Shown: positions 56,111 to 64,000, counted from the first letter of the stretch. The stretch is 64,000 nucleotides of DNA from an uncultured Agathobaculum sp. (GCF_944380985.1 NZ_CALWJJ010000003.1:1-64000), one strand, 5' to 3'. The notes: a model not told the origin generated them from the sequence alone. Made by a program: numbers and translations.

Positions 56111-57148
56111 TTGCAGCTTACAGAAACCTTACGGACACTGTGCGCGCTGCCGGCAGTCAGTGGGTTTGAAGCGCAGGCAGCGCAGACGGTTGCAGCTCTA
56201 TTTCGTCCGTACTGTACCTCGGTAGAGATCGACCGGAACAGCAACGTAATCGCCTATAAAAAATGCGGCAGAAAGAATGCCAAAACCGTGCTGCTGGATG
56301 CGCATATTGACCAGATTGGCTTTGTCGTCACCGAGGTGCTGGAGGGCGGTTTTGTGCGCTTTGCGCCGGTCGGCGGAGTGGACCCGCGCATGCTGCTCGC
56401 AGCTGAGGTCACCATTTTGGCAGATGAGCCGCTGTACGGCGTGGTTTCCTGCCTGCCGCCACACCTGCTGAAAACCGGTGAGCAGGATAAGGCTGTACCT
56501 ATAGATCAGATGACGATTGACACCGGCCTTGCTGACGCAAAAGCGCGCATCCCAGTCGGCACGCCCATCGTATTTGGCCAGCAGCCAGTGGCGCTTTCGG
56601 GCGGACAGTATTGCAGCAAATGTCTGGATGACCGCGCGGGCGTGGCCGCGATTTTGCTCGCGCTGGATAAACTGAAAAGGGAAAAGAGAAAGCCCAAATG
56701 TAATATTGCAGTGCTCATCAGCGCGCAGGAGGAGGTCACTGGCCTGGGGGCGCAGACCGGGGCATTTACAGTGCAACCTGAATTCGCAATCGCGGTTGAC
56801 GTAACACATGGCAAAACGCCGGACGGACCGTCGGATGGTGTCTTTGAACTTGGCAGCGGCGTTGCCATTGGCATAGGACCCAACCTGCACCGCAGCCTGA
56901 CCAACAGGCTCATCAAAACCGCCAAGGCAAACGACATCGGCTATGCGCTCGAAGTGATGGAGGGAAACACGGGCACGAATGCGTGGACGATGCAGATCGT
57001 TGCGCACGGTATAGCAACCGCGCTGCTCTCCATCCCGGAGAAATATATGCACACGCCGGTCGAGGTGGTTAGCCTGTCCGATGTGGAGGACGTTGCAAAT
57101 CTGATTGCAGCGTTTGTCTGCGACTTTGACGGGGAGGTGGACGCATGA
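56111..57148 (+). CDS. M42 family metallo-aminopeptidase (first of three)
   Basis: A 345-residue cytoplasmic di-metal aminopeptidase of the FrvX/glutamyl-aminopeptidase/TET family. Metal ligands: His in LLDAHIDQIG (near 68), the bridging Asp in CLDDRAG (near 176), the catalytic and ligand Glu pair in SAQEEVTG (near 210), Asp in AIAVDVTHG (near 233), and His in MHTPVEVV (near 315). The start TTG at 56111 has GGGAGGA 7 bases upstream; TTG at 56105 is too near it. Its stop overlaps the next start by 4 bases. It is the most divergent copy of the three. Confidence 0.88.
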   Translation: MQLTETLRTLCALPAVSGFEAQAAQTVAALFRPYCTSVEIDRNSNVIAYKKCGRKNAKTVLLDAHIDQIGFVVTEVLEGGFVRFAPVGGVDPRMLLAAEVTILADEPLYGVVSCLPPHLLKTGEQDKAVPIDQMTIDTGLADAKARIPVGTPIVFGQQPVALSGGQYCSKCLDDRAGVAAILLALDKLKREKRKPKCNIAVLISAQEEVTGLGAQTGAFTVQPEFAIAVDVTHGKTPDGPSDGVFELGSGVAIGIGPNLHRSLTNRLIKTAKANDIGYALEVMEGNTGTNAWTMQIVAHGIATALLSIPEKYMHTPVEVVSLSDVEDVANLIAAFVCDFDGEVDA

Positions 57149-58167
57149 TCGAGTTGCTCAAGACATTGTGTGCACTACCCGGAGCGTCTGGCTGCGAGGA
57201 TGCGGTGCGTGCCTTTATCATGAAAAAAGCCAAGCAATTTGCCGATGAGATTAAAACCGATGCGATTGGCAATCTGATGGTGTTTCGCCGGGGAGGAAAG
57301 ACGCTCGACCGTCCGGTTGTTGTGTGCGCCCATATGGACGAGGTGGGTGTGATCGTCAAAAAGATCACAGAAGATGGCATGCTGAAATTTGGATTTGTCG
57401 GCGGGGTGGACCCACGTGTCGCGATCGGCCGCGCGGTACGATTTGGTGAGGTAACTGGTGTGATCGGTATCAAAGCCGTTCATTTAACGACCGCAGCTGA
57501 GCGCCGAACCATGCCGAAGGCCAAGGATTTGTATATCGACATTGGCGCGGCCAGCCGCTCCGCGGCTGAGGCCATGGTATCGCCCGGCGACTACGGCGTA
57601 TTTGACTCGGCCGTAGTCGAATTTGGCGACGGACTGCTTAAAGCTCGGGCAATCGACGATCGCGTTGGATGCGCGGTGTTGCTAAAGCTTTTGGAGGATA
57701 GACCGCCGGTCGACACCTGGTTCTGTTTTACCGTACAGGAGGAGATTGGCCTGCGCGGCGCAGCTACCATGGCCTATGCGCTGGACCCGGGTTTTGCGCT
57801 CGTGCTTGAGGGCACCACCGCAGCTGATCTTGCGGAGGTGACAGACGGTAAAGTGGTCTGCCGTTTGCGCGGCGGTGTAGTACTGCCGTTTATGGATGGC
57901 GCGACTATCTACGACGCCAGCCTGTTTGACATGCTGCGCCGTGCTTGCATCGGCCGCGGTATTCCGTGGCAGACCAAGACGAGGGTTTCGGGCGGTACAG
58001 ACGCGGGCCGCATTCACAAAAGTCGGGCAGGCGTGCGCGTGTGTGCGGCTGCCGCGCCCGTGCGTTATATACACTCACCGTCCTCGGTGGCGGCCGTGTC
58101 GGACTGTGAGGCAATGCTTGCCGCTGCACGCGCATTTCTGGAAGAGCTCGGAGGGGAAAACAAATGA
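57145..58167 (+). CDS. M42 family metallo-aminopeptidase (second of three)
   Basis: A 340-residue paralogue. Ligands: His in VCAHMDEVG (near 67), Asp in AIDDRVG (near 172), Glu pair in TVQEEIGLRG (near 198), and His in YIHSPSS (near 312). At the fourth ligand position it has Glu in ALVLEGTTAAD where the first and third copies have Asp; both residues occur in the family. GGTDAG near 286 is conserved. It overlaps the neighbours on both sides by 4 bases (ATGA), so the three are translated together. Peptide trimming for amino acid recovery is the likely role. Confidence 0.9.
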   Translation: MIELLKTLCALPGASGCEDAVRAFIMKKAKQFADEIKTDAIGNLMVFRRGGKTLDRPVVVCAHMDEVGVIVKKITEDGMLKFGFVGGVDPRVAIGRAVRFGEVTGVIGIKAVHLTTAAERRTMPKAKDLYIDIGAASRSAAEAMVSPGDYGVFDSAVVEFGDGLLKARAIDDRVGCAVLLKLLEDRPPVDTWFCFTVQEEIGLRGAATMAYALDPGFALVLEGTTAADLAEVTDGKVVCRLRGGVVLPFMDGATIYDASLFDMLRRACIGRGIPWQTKTRVSGGTDAGRIHKSRAGVRVCAAAAPVRYIHSPSSVAAVSDCEAMLAAARAFLEELGGENK

Positions 58168-59165
58168 GTAAGGTTTTTGAGTTATGGAATAAAGTTGGCG
58201 GAGCGTTTGGTCCGTCTGGCCGGGAGAATGCGGTATGTGAGGTAATTGCAGGTATTGCAGGTGAATATGTCGACGATATTGAAACTGACGCGCTGGGCAA
58301 TCTGATTTGCCGTAAAAAAGGCAGTGGCAAAAAACTTCTGTTTGCTGCCCATATGGATACAATCGGCCTGGTCGTAACTTATATTGATGAAAAAGGATTT
58401 ATCCGATTTTCACCGGTCGGCGGACTGTTTAAGGGCGATCTTATCAACATTACAGTGCGGTTTGAAAACGGCACGCGCGGTGTGCTCTCCTATGAAGAGA
58501 AAACGCCGTTTAAGGATCTGACGCTGGACAATCTTTTTGTAGATATTGGGGCGGCTGACAGGGAAGAAGCGGAAAAGCAGGTGCAAATTGGCGATTTTGC
58601 CGTATTTGACGCGCCGAGATTTGAGCAGAACGGTGTGATTTGCGGTCCATATCTGGATAATCGCATCGGCTGTGTGACGTTGCTAATGATGATGGAACAG
58701 CTATCGGGCGTCGAGACAGAAAGCGACCTGTACTTCGTCTTTACTACACAGGAGGAGGTCGGATTGCGTGGCGCAGGGGCCGCGGCGTTCGCGGTAGAGC
58801 CGGACACGGCAATCGCGGTCGATGTGACCGATACAGGCGACCTGCCCGAGCGCAAGACTCCGATGGCGGTCGACATGGGCAAGGGGCCGGCCATTAAAGT
58901 GATGGATCGCTCGGTCATCTGCACGCCTGCGGTGTGCGCCGCGCTTGGACAAGCGGCGGCGGATTGCAGTATTACTGTCCAGCGCGAGATTTTGACGGCT
59001 GGCGGCACGGACACCGCTGCACTGCAAAAGGCGCGCGCGGGCGCGCAAGCTGGAGCGGTGTCCATTCCAACACGGTATATCCATTCGCCAAGCGAAATGT
59101 GTGCTGCATCCGATGTTATGGACGCCGCAAAGCTGCTCGCGCGTTTTGCAGCGCAACAGCGCTGA
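58164..59165 (+). CDS. M42 family metallo-aminopeptidase (third of three)
   Basis: A 333-residue paralogue. Ligands: His in FAAHMDTIG (near 59), Asp in YLDNRIG (Asn for the second Asp of DDR, near 165), Glu pair in TTQEEVGLRG (near 196), Asp in AIAVDVTDTG (near 219), and His in YIHSPSE (near 303). GGTDTAALQ lies near 277. It begins on the ATGA overlap with the second copy. Last gene of the operon, 60 bases before the terminator. Confidence 0.9.
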   Translation: MSKVFELWNKVGGAFGPSGRENAVCEVIAGIAGEYVDDIETDALGNLICRKKGSGKKLLFAAHMDTIGLVVTYIDEKGFIRFSPVGGLFKGDLINITVRFENGTRGVLSYEEKTPFKDLTLDNLFVDIGAADREEAEKQVQIGDFAVFDAPRFEQNGVICGPYLDNRIGCVTLLMMMEQLSGVETESDLYFVFTTQEEVGLRGAGAAAFAVEPDTAIAVDVTDTGDLPERKTPMAVDMGKGPAIKVMDRSVICTPAVCAALGQAAADCSITVQREILTAGGTDTAALQKARAGAQAGAVSIPTRYIHSPSEMCAASDVMDAAKLLARFAAQQR

Positions 59166-59221
59166 TCGGAATGCTTTTCACTTGACAAAATCCATAGCGT
59201 TTTTAATAACTATCATGCAAA

Positions 59222-59265
59222 CAGCAAGAGGTGGGAGCCGAAGGTTTCCGCCTCTTGCTGCTTTT
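59222..59265 (+). terminator. Rho-independent terminator of the M42 operon
   Basis: Stem CAGCAAGAGGTGGGA/TTTCCGCCTCTTGCTG (one mismatch) and TTTT. Confidence 0.8.
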
Positions 59266-59338
59266 GCACCCAAGTGATCGGTAGGTCATTTGCCTGACTG
59301 TCATCCTGCCGCGCGGAAGGGGAGTACGAGCGTTTTTG

Positions 59339-59398
59339 GGTCGAAAACAGAAGGGAGACAGTCTTTCGCCAAATAATGTGAGTCCGCTATGGTAGGAT
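59339..59398 (+). promoter_or_regulatory. Candidate Spo0A-type promoter region of spoIIGA
   Basis: GGTCGAA (59339-59345) and TTCGCCA (59365-59371; reverse TGGCGAA) each match the 0A box TGTCGAA in 6 of 7 and 5 of 7 positions. TAGGAT at 59393-59398 could be the -10. In B. subtilis spoIIG is a Spo0A-activated sigma-A promoter with a far-upstream -35. The match is suggestive only. Confidence 0.35.
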
Positions 59399-59420
59399 AG
59401 ACCAAGGGCGGAGGTGCAGC

Positions 59421-60257
59421 ATGGTCGTTTATCTGGATGTGCTGTTTGTCACAAACCTTATGATGGATTATATCACGCTGCTGGCAGCATCGCGGCTGGG
59501 CGGCGTGCGAGTGAGCGGACGTCGCCTGCTGGCCGCCGCAGCGCTCGGGGGAGGATATTCGGTGCTGGCCGCCGTGATGCCCTGGATGAACATAGTGCCA
59601 GTGCGTCTAATTGCGGGGGCCGGTATGTGCGCGGCCGCATTCTGGCGGCAGAAGGCCTTTGTGCGGGTGTGTGCGCTTTATTTTGTGGTATCCGCTTCCT
59701 TTGTCGGCATTGCAGCGGTACTTAGGCACTTGACAGATCGGCAGCTGTTGCTCGGAGCGGGCTATTATTTTGCTGTGCCGCTACGCGTGCTGTTGTTGGC
59801 GGCGGTGCTGGGATATGCGGTCAGCGGGGGATTGCTGCGGGGGGATGCGATGCACGGGCCGATTCACCGGGAGATTGGACGGATGACCATATGCTTTGGC
59901 ACGGTCGAGCGCAGCTTGTGCGTGCTTTATGATACGGGAAACGAGCTGATCGAACCGGTCTCCAGCCGTCCGGTGCTTGTACTCGAGCGCGGCTGTGCAC
60001 AAAGTCTGCTCGCTGGCCATGGAATCATGCTGGACGAAACATTGGATACCGCAGCGCAGCTTGCCGCGCTGCCGGAAGAACAAGCGAGGCTGTGCGGGCT
60101 TTTACCTTACCGCACGGTTGGCGCGGAAAGGGGGCTTATGCTATATTTCCGACCGGATCAGGTGCGGTGCGCGGATGGAGGTGCACTGGACTGTGTGTGT
60201 GCTGTCGGCCCTAACAAGTTGGGGCAGGGCGCGTATGAGGGGCTAATCGGTGTGTGA
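59421..60257 (+). CDS. spoIIGA: Sigma-E processing peptidase SpoIIGA
   Basis: A 278-residue membrane aspartic protease that cleaves pro-sigma-E. Five N-terminal membrane helices (about residues 1-145, opening VVYLDVLFVTNLMMDYITLL) precede the protease domain. LYDTGNELIEPVSSRPV near residue 172 holds the catalytic Asp in DTGN. Length is slightly below the B. subtilis protein (309). GGAGG precedes the ATG. It is directly upstream of its substrate gene, as in other spore formers. Confidence 0.94.
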   Translation: MVVYLDVLFVTNLMMDYITLLAASRLGGVRVSGRRLLAAAALGGGYSVLAAVMPWMNIVPVRLIAGAGMCAAAFWRQKAFVRVCALYFVVSASFVGIAAVLRHLTDRQLLLGAGYYFAVPLRVLLLAAVLGYAVSGGLLRGDAMHGPIHREIGRMTICFGTVERSLCVLYDTGNELIEPVSSRPVLVLERGCAQSLLAGHGIMLDETLDTAAQLAALPEEQARLCGLLPYRTVGAERGLMLYFRPDQVRCADGGALDCVCAVGPNKLGQGAYEGLIGV

Positions 60258-60273
60258 GAAAGGAAGAGATACA

Positions 60274-60975
60274 TTGATAATTAGGTGGATTATCAACAAA
60301 TTAAAATCGATCTGTACAAGGCAGGCAGTTTATTATATCGGTGGAAACGAGGTTTTACCACCGCCGCTTCAGCCCGAGGAGGAAGCAGCGGCAGTTATGG
60401 CATGTCAAGCGGGCGATGAACGGGCACGAAACACATTGATCGAGCATAATCTGCGCCTTGTGGTTTTTCTGGCGCGCAAATTTGAGTCGAGCGGTGTGGG
60501 AACCGAAGACCTGATTTCAATCGGCACAATTGGGCTGATTAAAGCGGTCGGCACATACCGCAGCGACAGACATGTCAAGCTTGCGACCTATGCCTCGCGC
60601 TGTATCGAGAACGAAATCCTCATGTATCTGCGAAAGATTGCGGGGCGGCGTACCGAGGTATCGCTTGACGAGCCGCTTTCGGCAGATTGGGATGGCAACG
60701 AGCTGCTGCTGTCCGATATTCTCGGTACTGAGCCGGACAGCGTGCTGCGCCCGCTTGAGGACGATGTTGACCGCACTATGCTATTGCATGCACTGCAAAG
60801 TCTGCCTGAGCGCGAGCGGCAAATCATTTCAATGCGGTTTGGATTGGGCTTTCCCGAGGCGATGACGCAAAAAGAAGTAGCCGATCTGATGGGTATTTCA
60901 CAAAGCTACATATCCCGCTTGGAAAAACGTATTATCGCCCGTATGCGTAAAGATATACTAAAGCATTATGCGTAA
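60274..60975 (+). CDS. sigE: RNA polymerase sporulation sigma factor E
   Basis: A 233-residue early mother-cell sigma factor. The N-terminal pro-region (about 1-26) ends near YYIGGNEVLPPPL, matching the SpoIIGA cleavage region. Region 2 is AARKFESSGVGTEDLISIGTIGLIKAV-type sequence through YASRCIENEILMYLR. Region 4 is MRFGLGFPEAMTQKEVADLMGISQSYISRLEKRI. The full set is present. The TTG at 60274 has AGGAAGA upstream; the GTG at 60250 overlaps spoIIGA and would add non-native residues. It should activate the spoIIIA promoter seen at 40531. Confidence 0.96.
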   Translation: MIIRWIINKLKSICTRQAVYYIGGNEVLPPPLQPEEEAAAVMACQAGDERARNTLIEHNLRLVVFLARKFESSGVGTEDLISIGTIGLIKAVGTYRSDRHVKLATYASRCIENEILMYLRKIAGRRTEVSLDEPLSADWDGNELLLSDILGTEPDSVLRPLEDDVDRTMLLHALQSLPERERQIISMRFGLGFPEAMTQKEVADLMGISQSYISRLEKRIIARMRKDILKHYA

Positions 60976-60991
60976 TCCGGAGAGGAGGTGT

Positions 60992-61032
60992 AAAAGCCGG
61001 GAGAAAGCACACGCTTTTCCCCGGCTTTTTTA
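60992..61032 (+). terminator. Rho-independent terminator after sigE
   Basis: Stem AAAAGCCGGG/CCCGGCTTTT with an 18-base loop containing further pairing, followed by TT. 61033-61289 has no convincing gene. Confidence 0.8.
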
Positions 61033-61289
61033 TTGGCGCACAATAATGGGAATGAGTGCTTGCGGGCGCGGAGGAAATGGGGTACAATAAAAAACAAGTG
61101 GGAGCTGCTAATAGCCTATACCATACCATGACTCAAAAGCGGCCGGATGAGACAGACAAGCATATCGACGGTAAAAAAACGGTCGAAGCTGGTCGGTTGG
61201 CAAAATTTATCGCCAGTATATTAGGCCCGCGCGTCGGGGAAAATCCTGATAGAGAGCACTGTTGATGCAACGGACAGGAGGGATTTTCC

Positions 61290-61670
61290 ATGCAGACAAA
61301 AGTGGAGATTTGCGGGGTGAATACATCTGCGCTGCCGGTGTTGTCCGCCAAAAAGACGGATGAGCTGCTGCGCCGTTCGTCACAGGGAGACAAGCAGGCG
61401 CGTGATGATTTGATTCAGGGTAACCTGCGGCTGGTGCTGAGTGTAGTGCAGCGGTTCCAGGGACGTGGTGAATCGCCCGATGACCTGTTTCAGGTTGGAT
61501 GTATCGGCCTGATGAAATCAATCGATCATTTTAATACAGAGCTGGGCGTTCGGTTTTCCACCTATGCCGTGCCAATGAACGTGCGTTGGGGAAACCCCTC
61601 CCGCAATACGAAAAAGACCGCAATACATACCCAAAACAAAGGAGAAAAGCATGCTGTTTCGCAATATTGA
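61290..61670 (+). pseudogene. sigG: Truncated RNA polymerase sporulation sigma factor G
   Basis: 126 codons. The first about 97 residues are good sigma-G: MQTKVEICGVNTSALPVL, NLRLVLSVVQRFQGRGE, DDLFQVGCIGLMKSIDHF and VRFSTYAVPM. After YAVPM the expected IIGEIRRYLRD continuation is replaced by NVRWGNPSRNTKKT..., which matches nothing in the family and ends 126 residues in, against about 257 normally. Regions 2.3-2.4, 3 and 4, which contact the -10 and -35 elements, are missing in all frames. The next gene begins at 61651, overlapping the tail. It is probably non-functional after a deletion or rearrangement with a join near 61578. GGAGGG precedes the ATG. Confidence 0.88.
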
Positions 61671-62937
61671 TTTATTAGATGAGGATTTTAATTTAAGGCG
61701 CGGGCAGTACGTTGGCGTTCGGGATGACACGATCAGCTATATTGGAGAGGATACCCCGGCAGAGGATTACGGCGAGATTTATGACGGCCGCCGCCGTCTG
61801 ATGCTGCCAGGCTTTTTCAATGTGCATAGCCATGCACCAATGACGCTTTTGCGAGGCTATGCGGAAAATCTCCCGCTGCAGCGGTGGCTCAACGAAAAGG
61901 TGTTTCCATTTGAGGACAAACTGGACGATGAGGCTGTGTATTATGGCACGCAGCTTGCCATTGCGGAGATGCTTGCCGCGGGCACGGCATCGTTTACCGA
62001 CATGTACTTCTTTCTGGACGGCATGACAAGGGCTATTTTGGAGAGTGGGATCAAGTGTAATCTGAGCCGCGGCCTGACGGTTTTTGATGATAAAAACTAC
62101 GAGCAGACCGGCGCCTATCGGGACAACCTGCGCCTGCTGGACGAATGGCACGGCGCAAACTGCGGCCGTCTGCTGGCAGATTTGTGCATCCACGGCGAGT
62201 ACACCTCGACCCCCAAGGTAGTCGAAGCTGTTGCGGCACAGGCAAAGGCGCGCGGCGTGCGCATGCATGTCCATCTTTCTGAGACGCAGGACGAGCACGA
62301 AGCATGCAAGCAGCGCCATGGTATGACGCCCGCAGCTTATATGCAGGCGCGCGGCGTGTTCGACGTACCCACCACAGCCGCGCACTGCGTCTGGCTTGAG
62401 GAGGAGGATTTTGACATTCTCAAAGAGCACGGCGTAACAGTGGCATGCTGCCCTGCAAGCAACTTAAAACTGGCTTCCGGTTATGCCAATATTCCCCGTA
62501 TGCTGCGAGCGGGCATCAATGTTGCGCTCGGTACTGACGGCGCAGCATCCAATAACAATCTGAATATTTTGCAGGATCTGTATCTGTTTGCGGTGATCTA
62601 CAAGGGCTATTACCGCGATTCTACCCTTATCAGCCCGGCCGAGGCGCTGTATGCGGCTACACGCGCGGGTGCGCTCTCGCAAGGGCGGGAGGACAGCGGA
62701 CGCATAGCAATCGGCTGTAAGGCCGACCTGTGCGTGATTGACACCGATAAGCCGCAGATGACCCCAATGACAGATGCAGCCTGCAATGTGGTTTATGCTG
62801 CGCAGGGTGCGGACGTGTGCCTGACCATGGTTGATGGCGAGGTGCTCTACCGCGACGGAGCGTATATGACCATTGACATCGAAAAGGTAAAGGCCGAGGC
62901 GCAGCGCCATACGGACAGCATCTTGCGCGGCCTTTAA
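61651..62937 (+). CDS. mtaD: Amidohydrolase, 5-methylthioadenosine/S-adenosylhomocysteine deaminase-like
   Basis: A 428-residue metal-dependent deaminase of the amidohydrolase superfamily. LPGFFNVHSHAPMTLLRG near residue 54 has the HxH pair, and HVHLSETQDEHE near 207 holds His and the catalytic Glu. TAAHCVWL near 235 holds the next His, and LGTDGAASNNNLN near 292 holds the metal Asp. All active residues are present. It likely deaminates MTA, SAH or adenosine; the next gene, a nucleoside phosphorylase, supports a nucleoside route. AAAGGAGA lies upstream; its first 20 bases overlap the sigG remnant. Confidence 0.88.
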   Translation: MLFRNIDLLDEDFNLRRGQYVGVRDDTISYIGEDTPAEDYGEIYDGRRRLMLPGFFNVHSHAPMTLLRGYAENLPLQRWLNEKVFPFEDKLDDEAVYYGTQLAIAEMLAAGTASFTDMYFFLDGMTRAILESGIKCNLSRGLTVFDDKNYEQTGAYRDNLRLLDEWHGANCGRLLADLCIHGEYTSTPKVVEAVAAQAKARGVRMHVHLSETQDEHEACKQRHGMTPAAYMQARGVFDVPTTAAHCVWLEEEDFDILKEHGVTVACCPASNLKLASGYANIPRMLRAGINVALGTDGAASNNNLNILQDLYLFAVIYKGYYRDSTLISPAEALYAATRAGALSQGREDSGRIAIGCKADLCVIDTDKPQMTPMTDAACNVVYAAQGADVCLTMVDGEVLYRDGAYMTIDIEKVKAEAQRHTDSILRGL

Positions 62938-62953
62938 AAAGGGGAGAAAGACG

Positions 62954-63772
62954 ATGATAAGCAAGCAAAATGTACAGCAATCAGCGGCCTATCTGCGGGA
63001 GATGCTGCCCTTTAAGCCCGAGATTGGTCTGGTGCTCGGCTCTGGGCTTGGGCCGCTTGCCGATGAGCTGGAAGACGCCGTACATATTCCATACGGATCT
63101 ATCCCGCATTTTCGCACTTCAACCGCGCCTGACCACGCGGGTCGGCTGGTGTGCGGTGCGCTGGACGGCCGGCGTGTGCTTTGCATGCAGGGCCGCCTGC
63201 ACGGATATGAGGGCTATGCGCCGGATGAGATCGCCTATCCGGTATATGTGATGCAGAGGCTTGGCGTGCGTGCGCTAGTACTGACCAATGCATCAGGCGG
63301 CATCAACACCTCGTTCTCGGTGGGGGATTTCATGCTGATTGAGGATCAGATCAACATGACAGGCAAAAGCCCGCTCACCGGCTTAAATGACGATGCGCTT
63401 GGCGCTCGCTTTCCGGATATGACTTTTGCGTATGCGCCTGCGCTGCGCCAGCAGGCGTGCGAGGCTGCGCAGTCGTGTGGCATTGTGCTGCGCCGCGGCA
63501 TATACTGCGGTGTGAACGGCCCGCAGTTTGAGACGCCGGCTGAGATCCGTATGTTCCGCGCGCTGGGTGCGGATGCGGTCGGTATGTCCACCGTGTTTGA
63601 GGTGATCGCCGCCGCGCATTGCGGCCTGCCGGTTGTTGGGATAGCGATGATTACCAATATGGCGGCGGGTGTTATGATGCAGCCGCTCTCTGGTGCGGAG
63701 GTAAACGAGATTGCGCTTAGCCGCGGCACGGATTTCCGTCGATTGATTACTACGCTTGTGGTAAGGCTCTGA
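62954..63772 (+). CDS. punA: Purine nucleoside phosphorylase (type I)
   Basis: A 272-residue trimeric-type phosphorylase splitting purine nucleosides with phosphate. LVLGSGLGPLAD near residue 26 is the phosphate-binding loop, HAGRLVCG near 61 and MQGRLHGYEGY near 78 carry His/Arg contacts, and VLTNASGGINTSFSVGDFMLIEDQINMTG near 110 is the family signature. YCGVNGPQFETPAEIRMF near 184 and MITNMAAG near 228 contact the purine (Glu and Asn). Cotranscribed with mtaD, 16 bases apart, pointing to purine nucleoside salvage. Confidence 0.95.
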   Translation: MISKQNVQQSAAYLREMLPFKPEIGLVLGSGLGPLADELEDAVHIPYGSIPHFRTSTAPDHAGRLVCGALDGRRVLCMQGRLHGYEGYAPDEIAYPVYVMQRLGVRALVLTNASGGINTSFSVGDFMLIEDQINMTGKSPLTGLNDDALGARFPDMTFAYAPALRQQACEAAQSCGIVLRRGIYCGVNGPQFETPAEIRMFRALGADAVGMSTVFEVIAAAHCGLPVVGIAMITNMAAGVMMQPLSGAEVNEIALSRGTDFRRLITTLVVRL

Positions 63773-63807
63773 CCGCATCCCCAACCATAAAAAACTGGCA
63801 AAAAGTG

Positions 63808-63836
63808 TTGACAAGCAGTATGCGCTGCGATATAAT
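63808..63836 (+). promoter_or_regulatory. Consensus sigma-A promoter of tRNA-Pro
   Basis: TTGACA (63808-63813), 17-base spacer, TATAAT (63831-63836). The 5' leader has an 8-bp hairpin, TGTCACGG/CCGTGACA (63845-63869). Confidence 0.93.
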
Positions 63837-63876
63837 ATAAAAGCTGTCACGGCCAGAATGACCGTGACAACTGTTT

Positions 63877-63953
63877 CGAGGTGTGGCTCAGCTTGGTAGA
63901 GCGCTTCGTTCGGGACGAAGAGGCCGCAGGTTCAAATCCTGTCACCTCGACCA
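63877..63953 (+). tRNA. tRNA-Pro (anticodon CGG)
   Basis: Full cloverleaf with acceptor arms CGAGGTG/CACCTCG and anticodon stem CTTCG/CGAAG enclosing TTCGGGA with CGG at 63911-63913. The T arm is GCAGG-TTCAAAT-CCTGT (one G-U-type pair), and the discriminator A and encoded CCA are present. C1:G72 is typical of bacterial tRNA-Pro. Confidence 0.97.
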
Positions 63954-63959
63954 GGTTTG

Positions 63960-63995
63960 ACACCCTGCATCCGGTTGGATGCAGGGTGTTTTTAT
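63960..63995 (+). terminator. Rho-independent terminator of tRNA-Pro
   Basis: A 13-bp stem ACACCCTGCATCC/GGATGCAGGGTGT with loop GGTT, then TTTTATTTT. Confidence 0.93.
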
Positions 63996-64000
63996 TTTGC

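Noticed and set aside
61080..61088. GGGTACAAT resembling a sigma-F/G -10 upstream of sigG
   Set aside because: It fits the -10 pattern GGNNANANT, but no matching -35 (GYATA) lies 15 bases upstream.
61056..61265. 69-codon open frame between sigE and sigG
   Set aside because: No ribosome site precedes its candidate starts, and the translation shows no recognisable pattern.

Overview
The window looks like a chromosomal segment of an anaerobic, spore-forming-lineage Clostridia, probably within or near the Oscillospiraceae/Butyricicoccaceae. That placement is inference from gene content: pyruvate:ferredoxin oxidoreductase, a spoIIIA operon, spoIIGA-sigE, S-layer-homology (SLH) surface proteins, a T-box leader, TTG starts and moderately high GC. 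No phage, insertion sequence or CRISPR array is visible, and the window is mostly housekeeping.

Layout. 1-110 is the 3' part of a 5S rRNA with its terminator, followed by a HAD phosphatase. 1149-4679 is a compact plus-strand operon (VOC protein, alpha/beta hydrolase, aminotransferase, VOC protein, exonuclease III). A divergent AEC transporter and a D,D-carboxypeptidase follow, then a small P-loop protein. 7927-14594 is the complete F1Fo ATP synthase operon atpIBEFHAGDC, whose c subunit carries a two-carboxylate sodium-type site. 14772-16138 holds a flavodoxin-like protein and an SDR. 16515-19391 (minus) holds an SLH-M15 peptidase and comM. 19699-23259 is nifJ. 23680-29100 is a very large SLH surface protein interrupted by one in-frame TGA, and 29696-32695 (minus) is an SLH phosphodiester glycosidase.

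32874-40454 (minus) is a shikimate/phenylalanine operon in the order DAHP synthase, aroB, aroC, pheA, aroA, aroE-aroK fusion. It is driven by a near-perfect sigma-A promoter and a T-box leader, so these enzymes probably respond to an uncharged aromatic tRNA. Divergent from it is the eight-gene spoIIIA operon (40577-45285) behind a sigma-E-like promoter. Next come an Asp23 protein, threonine deaminase (minus), a coiled-coil protein with an orphan fumarase/tartrate dehydratase beta subunit, a polysaccharide deacetylase, a YlmC/YmxH protein and an EamA transporter, then rpsB-tsf and another large SLH protein.

56111-59165 is a run of three overlapping M42 aminopeptidase genes. 59421-61670 holds spoIIGA, sigE and a sigG that stops after about 100 matching residues, losing its -10 and -35 recognition regions. 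An MTA/SAH deaminase-like amidohydrolase, purine nucleoside phosphorylase and tRNA-Pro(CGG) close the window.

The points most worth a second look are the truncated sigG in an otherwise intact sporulation context, the in-frame TGA in the giant surface protein, the two-carboxylate c subunit, and the M42 trio. I did not find a convincing wholly new multi-gene system.
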